Assembly: GCF_000496595.1 (NCBI RefSeq)
Contig: NC_022793.1
Span: 806,001 to 870,000 of the forward strand
Length of the DNA: 64,000 nt
DNA from: Candidatus Liberibacter americanus str. Sao Paulo
Lineage (GTDB): Bacteria; Pseudomonadota; Alphaproteobacteria; Rhizobiales; Rhizobiaceae
Reading direction: 5' to 3'
The notes below the pieces were generated by a model. That model was not told the DNA's origin. It saw only the letters and a list, made by a program, of their open reading frames with translations, and ran no database searches. The position numbers were made by a program, and so were the translations under genes. Below, piece by piece: positions 20,262 to 30,283 of this stretch. Numbering within the stretch: position 1 is the first letter of the stretch; the number at the start of each line of letters is the position of its first letter.

Positions 20262-20756
20262 ATGACTTTTAAGGGGCATTGTGTCTTTGCGTTATCTATG
20301 ATTATTATTGCCAAAAAGTTTGTTTTTTTGCCAGGTCTGGCAGAGGCAGAATGGGGTAACGTAATTTTAGGATCAATGCTATCTTTTTCTTTACCTGATA
20401 TCGATCATCCTAAATCATTTATATCAAGGCGATTTAAAATTTCTTCCTTTATTACTTCACATATACTGACACATAGAGGATTTACCCACAGTATTCTATC
20501 GGTAGTTTTATTTAGTTTACTTATTAATAACTGCTTAAAAGAAGCTTCTATTATTAATAAAGGACTGCATGATTCAATGATTATCGGCTATATCAGCCAC
20601 CTAATAGCTGATATGTTTACCAAAAGCGGAATACAATTATTTTGGCCATATCGTATGAGATTTAGTTTTCCTATTTTATCTCCAAATACTCCTTTAAAGG
20701 AGGGATTTTTTTGTGTATTAATTTTAATATTTGCCATAATAATTCCTAATCGATGA
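20262..20756 (+). CDS. Membrane-bound metal-dependent hydrolase, YdjM family
   Basis: A 164-residue membrane protein of the YdjM/DUF457 type. Conserved polar motifs are visible: DIDHPKS near residue 47, HRGFTHS near 71, and GYISHLIADMFTKSGIQLFWP near 110-130 with the His/Asp/Trp pattern of the family. Hydrophobic segments separate them. The family is assumed to be a metal-dependent hydrolase but its substrate is not known. It stands alone downstream of rnpB on the opposite strand. Confidence 0.8.
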   Translation: MTFKGHCVFALSMIIIAKKFVFLPGLAEAEWGNVILGSMLSFSLPDIDHPKSFISRRFKISSFITSHILTHRGFTHSILSVVLFSLLINNCLKEASIINKGLHDSMIIGYISHLIADMFTKSGIQLFWPYRMRFSFPILSPNTPLKEGFFCVLILIFAIIIPNR

Positions 20757-21026
20757 CTTTGATTAATATAGATACAAAATATGTTATATACGTATGCTTC
20801 AACAGTATAATTATTTTTATGATTAAAATGATATTTTATCATAAATAAATGTAGTGACTTATCTGACTAAAATACATTAAGTTAGCTATTTTTTTTAATG
20901 TTAAATATTTCATTTTTTATGATTTATTTCATAAAATAAGAATATTATTGTTGAAATGATCTTCAGTTGATTTTTATTTTCAGGCAAAATAGTATGATGA
21001 TATCATTATATATGAAAAATTAAGAT

Positions 21027-22073
21027 ATGAAAAAAAGCTCAAATATATCGATACCAATGCGTTGGATTGGACCTTTGAAAATAACAGGTAATATTATCCA
21101 AGAATCTGTTAAAGTTCCTCTTGCCACATATGAGATACCCCTATGGTATTCTGTTGATCGAGGTGCTCGTATATCAAGGCTTTGTAATAATGGAATAAGG
21201 ACAACTTTAATAGATGAACGAATGTCTCGTTCTATTTTTTTTGAAACAGATAATGCAGAAATGGCTTTAACAGCATTGCAAGAAATTGTTATCAATAAAA
21301 TAGAAATTGCTAGAGTTTCTGAATCAACTAGTAGATTTATTCGCTTTATTAATTTGCATTATCAGATAACAGGTAATCTTCTTTTCTTGCGTATGGAGTT
21401 TTCAACAGGTGATGCTTCTGGACATAATATGGTGACAAAAGCTGCAGAAGCAGTTATGAATTGGATACTTTCAAAATGGTCGTACTTGCGTTATGGTTCC
21501 ATATCTGGAAATATCTGTTCAGATAAAAAAGCAACTGCTATTAATGGTATTATGGGACGAGGCAAAAATTTTGTTGCAGAAATAATTGTCTCGCGTGAAT
21601 TATGTAATAAATATTTACGTACTTCTCCAGAAAAAATAGTTAATCTCAATAATAAAAAAAATCTTATTGGAACTTTTTTGGCGGGAGGAATTCGTTCAGC
21701 CAATGCTCATTTTTCGAATATGTTGCTTGCTTATTATTTGGCTACAGGACAAGACGGTGCTAATATCGTTGAGGGATCTCAAGGATTAACATATGCAGAA
21801 GTAAAAGATGATTGTCTTTGGTTTTCTTGTACCATTCCTAATTTGATTATAGGAAGTATTGGGAATGGTAAGAATATTGATACTATAAGAGATAATATAG
21901 CGGCATTAGGATGTGCTGAAGAACGATCAGTTGGAGAAAATGCTCGACGTCTTGCCGCTATATGTGCGGCAACAGTTTTATGTGGAGAATTATCTTTAAT
22001 TGCGGCTCAAACTAATCCTGGTGAACTAATGTCAGCTCATTTACGCCTAGAAAGGACATTATCAGGTGGTTAA
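21027..22073 (+). CDS. mvaA: Hydroxymethylglutaryl-CoA reductase
   Basis: Third step of the mevalonate pathway: reduces HMG-CoA to mevalonate. The 348 residues carry ATYEIPLW near 32, the hallmark DASGHNMVTKAAEA near 130, the SDKKA-like ICSDKKATAINGI near 165, and GTFLAGGIRSANAHFSNML near 210. They resemble the Paracoccus zeaxanthinifaciens enzyme as I remember it. It is the first gene of the mevalonate operon; fni starts at a GTG overlapping its last 8 bases. Confidence 0.95.
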   Translation: MKKSSNISIPMRWIGPLKITGNIIQESVKVPLATYEIPLWYSVDRGARISRLCNNGIRTTLIDERMSRSIFFETDNAEMALTALQEIVINKIEIARVSESTSRFIRFINLHYQITGNLLFLRMEFSTGDASGHNMVTKAAEAVMNWILSKWSYLRYGSISGNICSDKKATAINGIMGRGKNFVAEIIVSRELCNKYLRTSPEKIVNLNNKKNLIGTFLAGGIRSANAHFSNMLLAYYLATGQDGANIVEGSQGLTYAEVKDDCLWFSCTIPNLIIGSIGNGKNIDTIRDNIAALGCAEERSVGENARRLAAICAATVLCGELSLIAAQTNPGELMSAHLRLERTLSGG

Positions 22074-23079
22074 TAGTAGAAAAATTGATCATATACGTAT
22101 CATATGTAAAGATCCAGAAACTGATCGAAATAATCATTTTTTTGACGATTTTCAACTTATACATAGAGCTTTTCCTGAAATATCATTCAACGACGTTGAT
22201 ACATCTGTTGATTTTTTAGGCAAAAAATTATCACTGCCTCTTATTATTTCTTCTATGACAGGAGGTAATAATGATCTAATACAAAAGATTAATCGTAATT
22301 TAGCAATTGCAGCAGAAGAAACGGGTGTTGCTATGGCAGTTGGATCTCAGCGTGTAATGTTTTCTGATCATAAATCAATTAAAAGTTTTGAATTGAGAAA
22401 GTATGCTCCAAATGCGGTTCTTATATCAAATTTAGGTGCTGTACAATTTAATTATGGATTTGGACTAAAGGAAGCACGCAAAGCAGTTGATGTTTTAGAA
22501 GCAAATGCTTTATTTTTACACCTGAATCCTTTACAAGAAATTATCCAACCGAACGGAAACACTAATTTTTCTAATCTTAGTTCATCAATTTCTGTAATTT
22601 CATCTGGAATAGAGGTTCCTATTATTTTAAAAGAAGTTGGATGTGGACTTTCACCTTTTGATATTGAATTAGGATTAAAAGCAGGGATTAAACATTTTGA
22701 TATAGCAGGTAGGGGAGGAACATCTTGGAGTCGTATTGAAAGTCATCGTGATAAAACATGTGATACTGGAATTGTTTTTCAAGATTGGGGAATCCCGACA
22801 CCATTAGCTTTGGAAATGGCAAGACCTTACTGTAAAAAAGCTAAATTAATTGCGAGCGGTGGAATAAGAAATGGAATAGATATATTAAAATCTATCGTTT
22901 TAGGAGCATCTATAGGAGGTATGGCCTCTCCATTTTTAAAGCCAGCAATGGATTCTTCTGAATCAGTTATATCTTTGATAGAATCTATACGAAAAGAATT
23001 TATTATATCGATGTTTTTACTTGGAATAAAATGCGTTAAAGAACTGCATTTAAACAAAGATCTTTTATGGCATAAATAA
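22066..23079 (+). CDS. fni: Isopentenyl-diphosphate delta-isomerase, type 2
   Basis: An FMN- and NADPH-dependent isomerase that interconverts IPP and DMAPP. The 337 residues contain RKIDHIRIICKD at the start, SSMTGG near 62, VGSQR near 92, the LHLNPLQE region near 145, and GRGGTSW near 205. The GTG start overlaps mvaA, which argues for translational coupling. Second gene of the operon. Confidence 0.95.
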   Translation: MVNSRKIDHIRIICKDPETDRNNHFFDDFQLIHRAFPEISFNDVDTSVDFLGKKLSLPLIISSMTGGNNDLIQKINRNLAIAAEETGVAMAVGSQRVMFSDHKSIKSFELRKYAPNAVLISNLGAVQFNYGFGLKEARKAVDVLEANALFLHLNPLQEIIQPNGNTNFSNLSSSISVISSGIEVPIILKEVGCGLSPFDIELGLKAGIKHFDIAGRGGTSWSRIESHRDKTCDTGIVFQDWGIPTPLALEMARPYCKKAKLIASGGIRNGIDILKSIVLGASIGGMASPFLKPAMDSSESVISLIESIRKEFIISMFLLGIKCVKELHLNKDLLWHK

Positions 23080-23095
23080 GTGGAGTATTTAATTC

Positions 23096-24277
23096 ATGAC
23101 CATTGGAATTGAAGATATCTCCTTCTACACTACTGATCAATATCTTGATTTGTCCATAATAGCAGATAAATATTGTGTTGATATAGATAAATTTCACGTT
23201 GGGCTTGGCCAAGAAAGAATTAGTATTATCAGTCATGATGAAGATATTGTGACTATGGCAGCATCAGCGGCTCTGCCTATTATTGAAGATAATGATAAAA
23301 AGTCCATAAAAGCTTTATTTTTCGCTACTGAAAGCAGTATAGATCAGTCAAAATCAGCTGGAATATGGCTTCATAAACTTTTAGGCCTTAATTCTTCTTG
23401 TCGTGTAATAGAGTTTAAGCAAGCATGTTATAGTGCTACGTGTGCGCTGCATATGGCTTGTGCATTAGTTGCAAAAATGCCTCAACATAAGATATTAATC
23501 GTAGCATCAGATATAGCACGATATGATATTGGTTCTTCAGGAGAGCCTACTCAAGGATGCGGTGCGGTTGCAATTCTAGTATCATCTAATGCATCCGTGA
23601 TAGAGATAGAGCCAATAACTGGACTTTATACAGATGACGTCATGGATTTTTGGCGTCCCAACTATAGCAACACTGCATTGTTTGATGGGAAATATTCTAC
23701 TAAAATTTATTTGCAATCATTAAAATCTGCATGGCAAGATTATCAAAATAACAACGGATATGACTTTAATCAATTCCAATATTTTTGCTATCATCAACCT
23801 TTTACTCGTATGGCAGAAAAAGCTCATATTTACTTATCTAAAACCGTTGGAAAAGATCTTTCTTCTGATGAAATTAAAGAAGCCATTGGAGAAACGATGA
23901 TTTATAATCGATTAATTGGTAATAGCTATACAGCCTCTTTATATCTTTCTTTTATTTCTTTACTCGATCATAGTTCAAATGATATTTCTGGAAAAAGAAT
24001 TGGATTTTTTAGCTATGGATCTGGATGTATGGCAGAATTTTTTTCTGGAATAGTAAAAGATGATTATAAGAAGAAGTCTCATAAGGAATATCATAGAAAT
24101 ATTCTTGATTCTAGAACTCCAGTTGATTACCAAACATATTGTAGCTTCCACAATAATATTATTCTATCAGATAAAGGAAATATAGAAATACCTGCTATAA
24201 CAAAAGGGCCATTTCGTTTAGTTGCAATTAGAAATCATAAAAGAATTTATGAGAAAACAAATTTTGAAAAAAAATAA
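23096..24277 (+). CDS. hmgS: Hydroxymethylglutaryl-CoA synthase
   Basis: Condenses acetyl-CoA with acetoacetyl-CoA to HMG-CoA. The 393 residues have the thiolase-like fold. The catalytic Cys lies in QACYSATCAL near residue 111, the His in YHQPFTRMA near 237, and the late motif FSYGSGCMAEFFSG near 307. The Glu of the general base is in ATESSIDQSKS. The gene follows fni by 16 bases, and its end overlaps mvk. Confidence 0.95.
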   Translation: MTIGIEDISFYTTDQYLDLSIIADKYCVDIDKFHVGLGQERISIISHDEDIVTMAASAALPIIEDNDKKSIKALFFATESSIDQSKSAGIWLHKLLGLNSSCRVIEFKQACYSATCALHMACALVAKMPQHKILIVASDIARYDIGSSGEPTQGCGAVAILVSSNASVIEIEPITGLYTDDVMDFWRPNYSNTALFDGKYSTKIYLQSLKSAWQDYQNNNGYDFNQFQYFCYHQPFTRMAEKAHIYLSKTVGKDLSSDEIKEAIGETMIYNRLIGNSYTASLYLSFISLLDHSSNDISGKRIGFFSYGSGCMAEFFSGIVKDDYKKKSHKEYHRNILDSRTPVDYQTYCSFHNNIILSDKGNIEIPAITKGPFRLVAIRNHKRIYEKTNFEKK

Positions 24278-25277
24278 AATAAGCAGTAAGTCTCCTGCTA
24301 AAGTCATATTAAGCGGTGAATACTCGACTTTATATGGGGGAGCATCACTTGCTATGGCAGTTTCCCTCTATTTAAAAGCGTCTATAGAGATAATTGATCT
24401 ACCTATAATAAGAATCATAAAAAAGAAGCCAGTTTCATACTCTTTGGAAGAATATAAAACTATAGCTAGTAGAATTGATCATAAATACAAAGATTTTTTA
24501 GCGGGATTTATTCCTATTACAGATGTTTTAAATAGAACAGATGACCTGATATTATATATTTTACATCGTAATATCAATGACTATCCTATAACAGGTCTCT
24601 CAATTAGCATAGATTCTATGATTCCAATAGGAAGAGGTTTTGGTTCTTCATCTGCTATTATTTCCGCATTATCTCTAGTGCTGAGAGAGATTACTAATAA
24701 ACCTTTTCAAAATAAAGATGATTTTATTAAAGAAACTGGCTACATTGAACGTCTTCAACATGGAAAATATGGACTAATTGATTCTACCACTATAATAAAA
24801 GGCGGAGTTATATATATAAATAATTCCAATATTACACAATATTCAAATATTGAAGGCGAATGGTGGGCTGTTGATACAGGAGAGCCAGAAAGTTTTACAG
24901 GGGAATGTGTCTCATTCATCGATAAAAATTTTTCAAAAAGTGTTATTTGGAATGAATTTAATTCCGTTACAAATAATATTATTGATAATATTCAAAAAAA
25001 AGATCTGAAAAATTTATATGATAATATTAGAAATAACCATTATCTTTTGCAATCTATTAATGTTGTTCCACCTTTGATAAGCAAGTTTATTAGTTCTATT
25101 GAATACGAAGGTGGATCTGCGAAGATTTCTGGAGCTGGAAGCATCAAAGGAGAAAAAGCAGGGCTTGTTTTGGTAGCTGGGTATGATCCACGAAAATTAT
25201 CATCTCTTTACGGCTACACATGCCATAAAATAAAGGGTGAAAAAAATGGTACAATTCTCACAGAAAGTTTGTGTTGA
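24249..25277 (+). CDS. mvk: Mevalonate kinase
   Basis: Phosphorylates mevalonate. A GHMP kinase with SPAKVILSGEYSTLYG at the N-terminus, the ATP loop PIGRGFGSSSAI near residues 125-136, LQHGKYGLIDSTT near 166, and a C-terminal GGSAKISGAGS. It matches the Paracoccus-type Mvk in motifs such as ESFTGECVSF. I place the start at ATG 24249 (MRKQILKK); an upstream TTG at 24222 is less likely. It overlaps hmgS and pmk. Confidence 0.88.
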   Translation: MRKQILKKNKISSKSPAKVILSGEYSTLYGGASLAMAVSLYLKASIEIIDLPIIRIIKKKPVSYSLEEYKTIASRIDHKYKDFLAGFIPITDVLNRTDDLILYILHRNINDYPITGLSISIDSMIPIGRGFGSSSAIISALSLVLREITNKPFQNKDDFIKETGYIERLQHGKYGLIDSTTIIKGGVIYINNSNITQYSNIEGEWWAVDTGEPESFTGECVSFIDKNFSKSVIWNEFNSVTNNIIDNIQKKDLKNLYDNIRNNHYLLQSINVVPPLISKFISSIEYEGGSAKISGAGSIKGEKAGLVLVAGYDPRKLSSLYGYTCHKIKGEKNGTILTESLC

Positions 25278-26193
25278 AGCTCCAGGAAGCTTGGTTATGA
25301 TGGGCGAACATGCAGTATTGCATGGGTATTCAGCTCTTGCTTTTACGATAAATAAAGGTATTTCAATTTTTTTAACTCCAAGAAATGATCGTATTGTGAA
25401 AATTAATTCATCTTTGGGGCATTATAAGGGTAATATTGATTTACCAATGTATCATCCATCATTTTCTTTTATTATAAAAGCTATTGATCATATTAAACCT
25501 CCTCATGGTTTTAATTTAGATATTAGCTCTCAAATTGATCATAAATCAGGACTCGGCTCTTCATCTGCAATAACGGTTGCTATAACTGCAGCTCTTCTTT
25601 CTATAAAACATCAAAAAGAACCATTGAAAAAAGATATACTTAAGGCATCTCACGAGATTATATTAAAAGTACAAGGAAAAGCTTCAGGTATTGATATTGC
25701 TACTGCTATTTATGGTGGGTTGATTTTATATAGTATGCCAAATTATAGTATAAAACATATTGATGCTACTTTACCAATTCATCTTATTTATTCAGGATAT
25801 AAAACAGCAACTTCTAAGGTACTAGAAATAATATCAAATAGGGAGATTGAATTTCCATCAATAAAATTAATTAATAAAAAAATTTATTCGCTTATGGGAG
25901 AATTAAGTAATATATCTGCTGAAGCAATTAGTGCTGGTAATTTAAAATTGTTAGCTAATTCAATGAATATGCAACAAGGATTATTAGAAACATTGGGTGT
26001 ATCTGATAAAAAACTATCTGATATTGTTTGGTCATTAAGAGAGCAACCAAAAATTATGGCGGCTAAAATATCTGGATCAGGATTAGGTGACTGTGTTATC
26101 GCTCTTGGAAAAGTTGATTCTCATTATTTACCTTATCAGTCAATAGACTGTAAAATGAATAAAAAGGGAATAAAAATATTGTTTAGTCACTAA
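25246..26193 (+). CDS. pmk: Phosphomevalonate kinase (Paracoccus type)
   Basis: Phosphorylates mevalonate 5-phosphate. A GHMP kinase with VEAPGSLVMMGEHAVLHGY near residues 9-27, the loop GLGSSSAITVAITAA near 103-117, VQGKASGIDIATAIYGG, and the terminal motif AKISGSGLGDCVIALG. The GEHAV motif alone would suggest a mevalonate kinase. The gene order and the Paracoccus-like C-terminus favour phosphomevalonate kinase. The start at ATG 25246 is better than the upstream GTG at 25237. A copy of its 3' end follows directly. Confidence 0.85.
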   Translation: MVQFSQKVCVEAPGSLVMMGEHAVLHGYSALAFTINKGISIFLTPRNDRIVKINSSLGHYKGNIDLPMYHPSFSFIIKAIDHIKPPHGFNLDISSQIDHKSGLGSSSAITVAITAALLSIKHQKEPLKKDILKASHEIILKVQGKASGIDIATAIYGGLILYSMPNYSIKHIDATLPIHLIYSGYKTATSKVLEIISNREIEFPSIKLINKKIYSLMGELSNISAEAISAGNLKLLANSMNMQQGLLETLGVSDKKLSDIVWSLREQPKIMAAKISGSGLGDCVIALGKVDSHYLPYQSIDCKMNKKGIKILFSH

Positions 26194-26305
26194 GGGAGCA
26201 ACCAAAAATTATGGCGGCTAAAATATCTAGATCAGGATTAGGTGACTGTGTTATCTCTCTTGGAAAAGTTGATTATCATTATTTACCTTATCAGTCATAG
26301 ACTAT
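26041..26305 (+). repeat. Duplicated 3' end of pmk
   Basis: Bases 26041-26151, inside the pmk reading frame, are repeated at 26196-26305 with only about four substitutions and one single-base deletion (155-base offset). The copy lies in the short gap between pmk and mvd. It is out of use as coding sequence because it begins without a start and reaches a TAG. Confidence 0.9.
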
Positions 26306-26320
26306 AGAAGGAATAAGTAT

Positions 26321-27337
26321 TTGCCTCTGTCACTTCGTCATATACTAAAAATATATTTAGGTGAATTTACTCCTATAGTTAGGCAGAAAAGTAATTCTTT
26401 TGTTCCTTCTAATATTGCATTATGTAAATATTGGGGAAAAAGGGATGCTAAATTAAATCTTCCGATTAATAATTCTATTTCTATTAGTCTTGGTAATCTA
26501 GGCACATCCACTCATATAACAGTTATCAATTCAAATAATGATATTATCACTCTCAATGGTCATATAATATCTTATGATAGTGATTTTTTTAAAAGAAGCA
26601 TACAATTTTGTGATCTTTTTCGTCAATTTGGAAACGTAAAATTTCTAATAGAAACCTATAATAATATTCCTACTAAAGCTGGTTTAGCATCATCTGCTTC
26701 TGGCTTTGCTGCTTTAACTTTAGCATTGTTTAGACTATATTCGATACCTGAAAAAAGCGAAAAACTTTCACGTGTTGCTCGTCTTGGTTCTGGAAGTGCT
26801 TGTAGATCTTTTTATCGAGGATTTAGTGAGTGGATATGTGGAACAGATGAAAGTGGGATTGATAGTTTTGCAGTTCCACTAAAGCATGATTGGCTTGATT
26901 TGCGAATTGGATTATTAAATATTATTGAGAAAGAAAAAAAGGTAGGATCTAGTGATGCTATGAATTTGACAGGTCAAACTTCTCCTTTTTTTTCACAATG
27001 GATAAAGCAATCATATAAAGATCTTTTTAATTTGAAACAGTCAATTATTAATCGTGATTTTATAAAATTCGGAGAAATTTCTGAAAATAATGCTTTAAAG
27101 ATGCATGCAACTATGCTCTCTTCTTATCCAACACTTTTATATTGGGAAGAACAAACAATAACTAATATGAAGAGAGTATGGCAAGCTCGAGAAGAAGGTG
27201 TTCCTGTTTATTTTACTTTGGATGCTGGGCCAAATTTAAAACTGTTGTTCACCAATGATACATCAGAATGTATCAACAAATTATTCCCGGAAATAAAGAT
27301 CATTAATCCTTATGATGATATTCCTATATTTAAATAA
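26321..27337 (+). CDS. mvd: Diphosphomevalonate decarboxylase
   Basis: ATP-dependent decarboxylation of mevalonate diphosphate to IPP, the last step of the pathway. The 338 residues carry FVPSNIALCKYWGKRD near 25-40, NNSISISLG, TKAGLASSASGFAALT near 114-129, SGSACRS and TLDAGPNLK near 300. No ATG precedes the core, so I take the TTG at 26321, which has a good agaagga site 8 bases upstream inside the duplicated segment. Last gene of the operon. Confidence 0.93.
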   Translation: MPLSLRHILKIYLGEFTPIVRQKSNSFVPSNIALCKYWGKRDAKLNLPINNSISISLGNLGTSTHITVINSNNDIITLNGHIISYDSDFFKRSIQFCDLFRQFGNVKFLIETYNNIPTKAGLASSASGFAALTLALFRLYSIPEKSEKLSRVARLGSGSACRSFYRGFSEWICGTDESGIDSFAVPLKHDWLDLRIGLLNIIEKEKKVGSSDAMNLTGQTSPFFSQWIKQSYKDLFNLKQSIINRDFIKFGEISENNALKMHATMLSSYPTLLYWEEQTITNMKRVWQAREEGVPVYFTLDAGPNLKLLFTNDTSECINKLFPEIKIINPYDDIPIFK

Positions 27338-28371
27338 TTTTCATGATATATAATAAGATTATTATGCATATAATATATGAATAAATTAATTAATATTGAA
27401 AAATTAGAATAAATAAATCATGATCCCGCCCAAAAAATATTATCAAATAACGTAAAATAAAATTTTTATTATATTGGTTGAAAATTTATTAAATTTATGA
27501 TTAGTCTTTTACTCATTTTTTATAATTCAATAAATAGAGAAAAAATAACTATAAAATTCTCTCTTTATTGAAATTAGACAATATTTACATATATATTATA
27601 TTGTTGTTATAAACATTATGCTTTGATTAATATTTATTAGATTGATAATTAAAATAATTAATCTCTATACTCATTACTATATATCAATTATTTATATTAT
27701 ATTCAGATTATAATTAGATTGATTTGACAAGACATGGTTTATTATCATATTTAATTTATAACGGGTTTAGTTTCTTTTAATATATCATCTTTAACTATAA
27801 CTGGCATAAGATTATTATAATCATGGTTGTTACGATTGATATTATGCGGTACTGTCGAATAGCACTCGTTCAATAGTAACAGATATAAGAAGCATGTTAT
27901 TTTTAAATACGTTGCTTAATCCTGACTAATAATTAATAAAATATTTTTATATAAAATCTTAATTCAATAATTGTCGTTATAACTAAATTTAGACAAAATA
28001 TCAATATGTTAGCCAATATTTTTTGACTTTGAATACAAAATTTAATAATAATTAAGTAAAAAATTGGATATAAATTAACTAAATATGATGATTAAATATA
28101 GTTGTTTTTTAATGTTATTTTTTTCGTAACCTCGGAAGATAAGTTATAAATAGATTATAAAAAGTTTTCATAATACAGCATTAATCTAATATTTATATAT
28201 TCATATAAATGCTTGTTTTTTGATACAAGTTAATATTTATTATATAGTAGAGGTTTCTAAAATACTAATGGTATTTATGGTCTGTATTTTATAAAGTGCT
28301 AGATTATATTATGAATTTAAATAAATTTTATATATTGATGTTATCATGATAGGAGCAAGATTTTATAAAAT
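27338..28371. other. Long AT-rich spacer after the mevalonate operon
   Basis: About 1 kb without a supported gene. On the minus strand 27751-27915 a 55-codon open stretch reads like a small lipoprotein or its relic (hydrophobic FLYLLLLNEC, then a polar tail ending in KETKPVIN). It has no ATG, GTG or TTG before the hydrophobic part. The rest is AT-rich without clear structure. Confidence 0.4.
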
Positions 28372-28776
28372 ATGATTATAGGTATAGGCAGTGATATCGT
28401 TAATATTAAACGTATAGATAAATTATTGAGTAATTTTGGTAAAAGATTTGTATCTCGTTGTTTTTCCTCATCAGAGCAAAAATATTGTGATGTTTCTGAA
28501 AATCGTACTGCTTCTTATGCGAAGCGTTTTGCCTCCAAAGAAGCTTTTTCTAAAGCTTTAGGAACAGGAATTTCTAATAATGTTCATTGGCGTGATATAG
28601 TCATTGTTAATCTTCCAATTGGTAAGCCGGTTATATCACTTTCGGATCGTGTATCTATAAAGCTTTTATCTATTATTCCAGAAGGATATGAACCTGTTAT
28701 TCATTTGACTATAACTGATGATTTTCCTTTTGCTCAGGCATTTGTTGTTATAGAGTGCCTTTCTAAACAAACATAG
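28372..28776 (+). CDS. acpS: Holo-[acyl-carrier-protein] synthase
   Basis: Transfers 4'-phosphopantetheine from CoA to acyl carrier protein. The 134 residues show the start motif MIIGIGSDIVNIKRID (metal-binding Asp8) and FASKEAFSKALGTG near 58-71. It is first in the Rhizobiales cluster acpS-lepB-rnc-era. Its CoA substrate links it to the coaBC gene at 60.9 kb. Confidence 0.95.
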   Translation: MIIGIGSDIVNIKRIDKLLSNFGKRFVSRCFSSSEQKYCDVSENRTASYAKRFASKEAFSKALGTGISNNVHWRDIVIVNLPIGKPVISLSDRVSIKLLSIIPEGYEPVIHLTITDDFPFAQAFVVIECLSKQT

Positions 28777-28838
28777 TTTTTAAAGTAGTTGTTTATTGCT
28801 TTTTTAATTTTATTTAACGTAATAGAGTAGATGTTTAT

Positions 28839-29579
28839 ATGAATAAAAATAGATTTAAGTTTTTATTGTGGAATGAAACAGTAAAATCGATTTTGCAAGC
28901 TATATTTTTTGCTGTTTTAATTCGTACCATATTATTCCAGCCATCTACTATTCCTACAGGATCTATGATGCCGACGCTATTGATAGGCGATTATATTATT
29001 ATTAATAAGTTTTCTTATGGATATTCGAAATATTCTATTCCGTTTTCCTATAATCTATTTAGTGGACGTATCTTTGGTAGTAAACCTGAACGTGGAGATA
29101 TTGTTGTTTTTCGCTTGCCAAGAGATCCTACTATTGACTACGTTAAAAGATTAATAGGTCTTCCTGGTGATAAAATATCAATCAAGATGGGTGTTATATA
29201 TATTAATGATATTCCAGTATCTCATAATAGAGATGGTGTTTTTTCTTATCATTACAAAGAGGGATGGGATGAAAACGCACCTGTTTTCAGTGAAATATTA
29301 AATAATGGGGTGAAATACAAAACTATTTCGTATGATCCTTTATCTTCTGTCAATAATACTCTGGATTTCGTTGTACCTAAAGGTAAGTATTTCATGATGG
29401 GTGATAACAGAGAAGATTCTCTTGATAGTCGTTATATTGAGGTTGGTTTTATACCAGAAGAAAATTTAATAGGTCGAGCTAGTTTTATCCTTTTTTCTAT
29501 TGGTAATAATACTCCTTTCAATAAAGTATGGATGTGGCTTCCTAATATACGATGGGATAGGTTTTTTAAAATTTTATAA
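28839..29579 (+). CDS. lepB: Signal peptidase I
   Basis: Cleaves Sec and Tat signal peptides in the inner membrane. The 246 residues have one N-terminal membrane segment (about 18-33) and the catalytic Ser42 in PTGSMMPTL. The catalytic Lys lies in DYVKRLIGLPGD near 100, and box E is GDNREDSLDSR near 188. It would process exported proteins such as the IalB-like protein. It ends in an overlap with rnc. Confidence 0.96.
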   Translation: MNKNRFKFLLWNETVKSILQAIFFAVLIRTILFQPSTIPTGSMMPTLLIGDYIIINKFSYGYSKYSIPFSYNLFSGRIFGSKPERGDIVVFRLPRDPTIDYVKRLIGLPGDKISIKMGVIYINDIPVSHNRDGVFSYHYKEGWDENAPVFSEILNNGVKYKTISYDPLSSVNNTLDFVVPKGKYFMMGDNREDSLDSRYIEVGFIPEENLIGRASFILFSIGNNTPFNKVWMWLPNIRWDRFFKIL

Positions 29580-30265
29580 TGGCTTATTCTAATTATTTAG
29601 ATATGGAAAAAATAATAGGTTATACTTTTTCAGACAAAGCTTTGTTGAAAAAAGCTTTGACGCATTCAAGTGTTTGTCAATTTTCAAATGAAAGTTATGA
29701 GAGATTAGAATTTTTAGGAGATAGGATTCTTGGATTAATAGTCGCAGATATACTTTTTTCCCATTTTATTACTTCGCAAGAAGGTGATTTATCTATGCGT
29801 CTCAATTATCTAGTTAGTTCAGAGGTTTGTTATAAAGTAGCAAATAATTTACAAATAGATTCTTTTATTCGTGTTAGTTCTGATCTTAGGCAAGATCTAG
29901 GAGGTTTAGTAGCATCTGGTATTCAATCTGATGTTATAGAAAGTTTAATAGCAGCGCTTTATCTTGATGGTGGATTAAAAGTAGCGGAGTGTTTTGTAAA
30001 GAAACATTGGACAAAGCTTGCACTGCAAAGTGGAGAGTTTCGACGTGATGCAAAGACAGAACTGCAGGAATGGACGCATGCAAAATTTGGCATTACTCCT
30101 GTATATAAATTAATTTGTCGTTCTGGGCCAGATCATGATCCTCGTTTTAAAGTTGAAGTAAATATTCCAGGAATTTCTTCTGGTTTTGGTATAAATTGTT
30201 CCAAGCGTGCTGCAGAGCAGATTGCTGCTACTGAAATTTTGAAGCGTGAGGGAATTTGGAAGTAA
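29579..30265 (+). CDS. rnc: Ribonuclease III
   Basis: Double-strand-specific RNase for rRNA and mRNA processing. The 228 residues have the catalytic signature ERLEFLGDRILGL near 41-53, a second acidic site SDVIESLIAALYLDGG near 115, and a C-terminal dsRNA-binding domain ending in SKRAAEQIAATEIL. Its ATG overlaps the lepB stop by one base. Confidence 0.96.
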   Translation: MAYSNYLDMEKIIGYTFSDKALLKKALTHSSVCQFSNESYERLEFLGDRILGLIVADILFSHFITSQEGDLSMRLNYLVSSEVCYKVANNLQIDSFIRVSSDLRQDLGGLVASGIQSDVIESLIAALYLDGGLKVAECFVKKHWTKLALQSGEFRRDAKTELQEWTHAKFGITPVYKLICRSGPDHDPRFKVEVNIPGISSGFGINCSKRAAEQIAATEILKREGIWK

Positions 30266-30283
30266 TAAATATAAAACATATAG

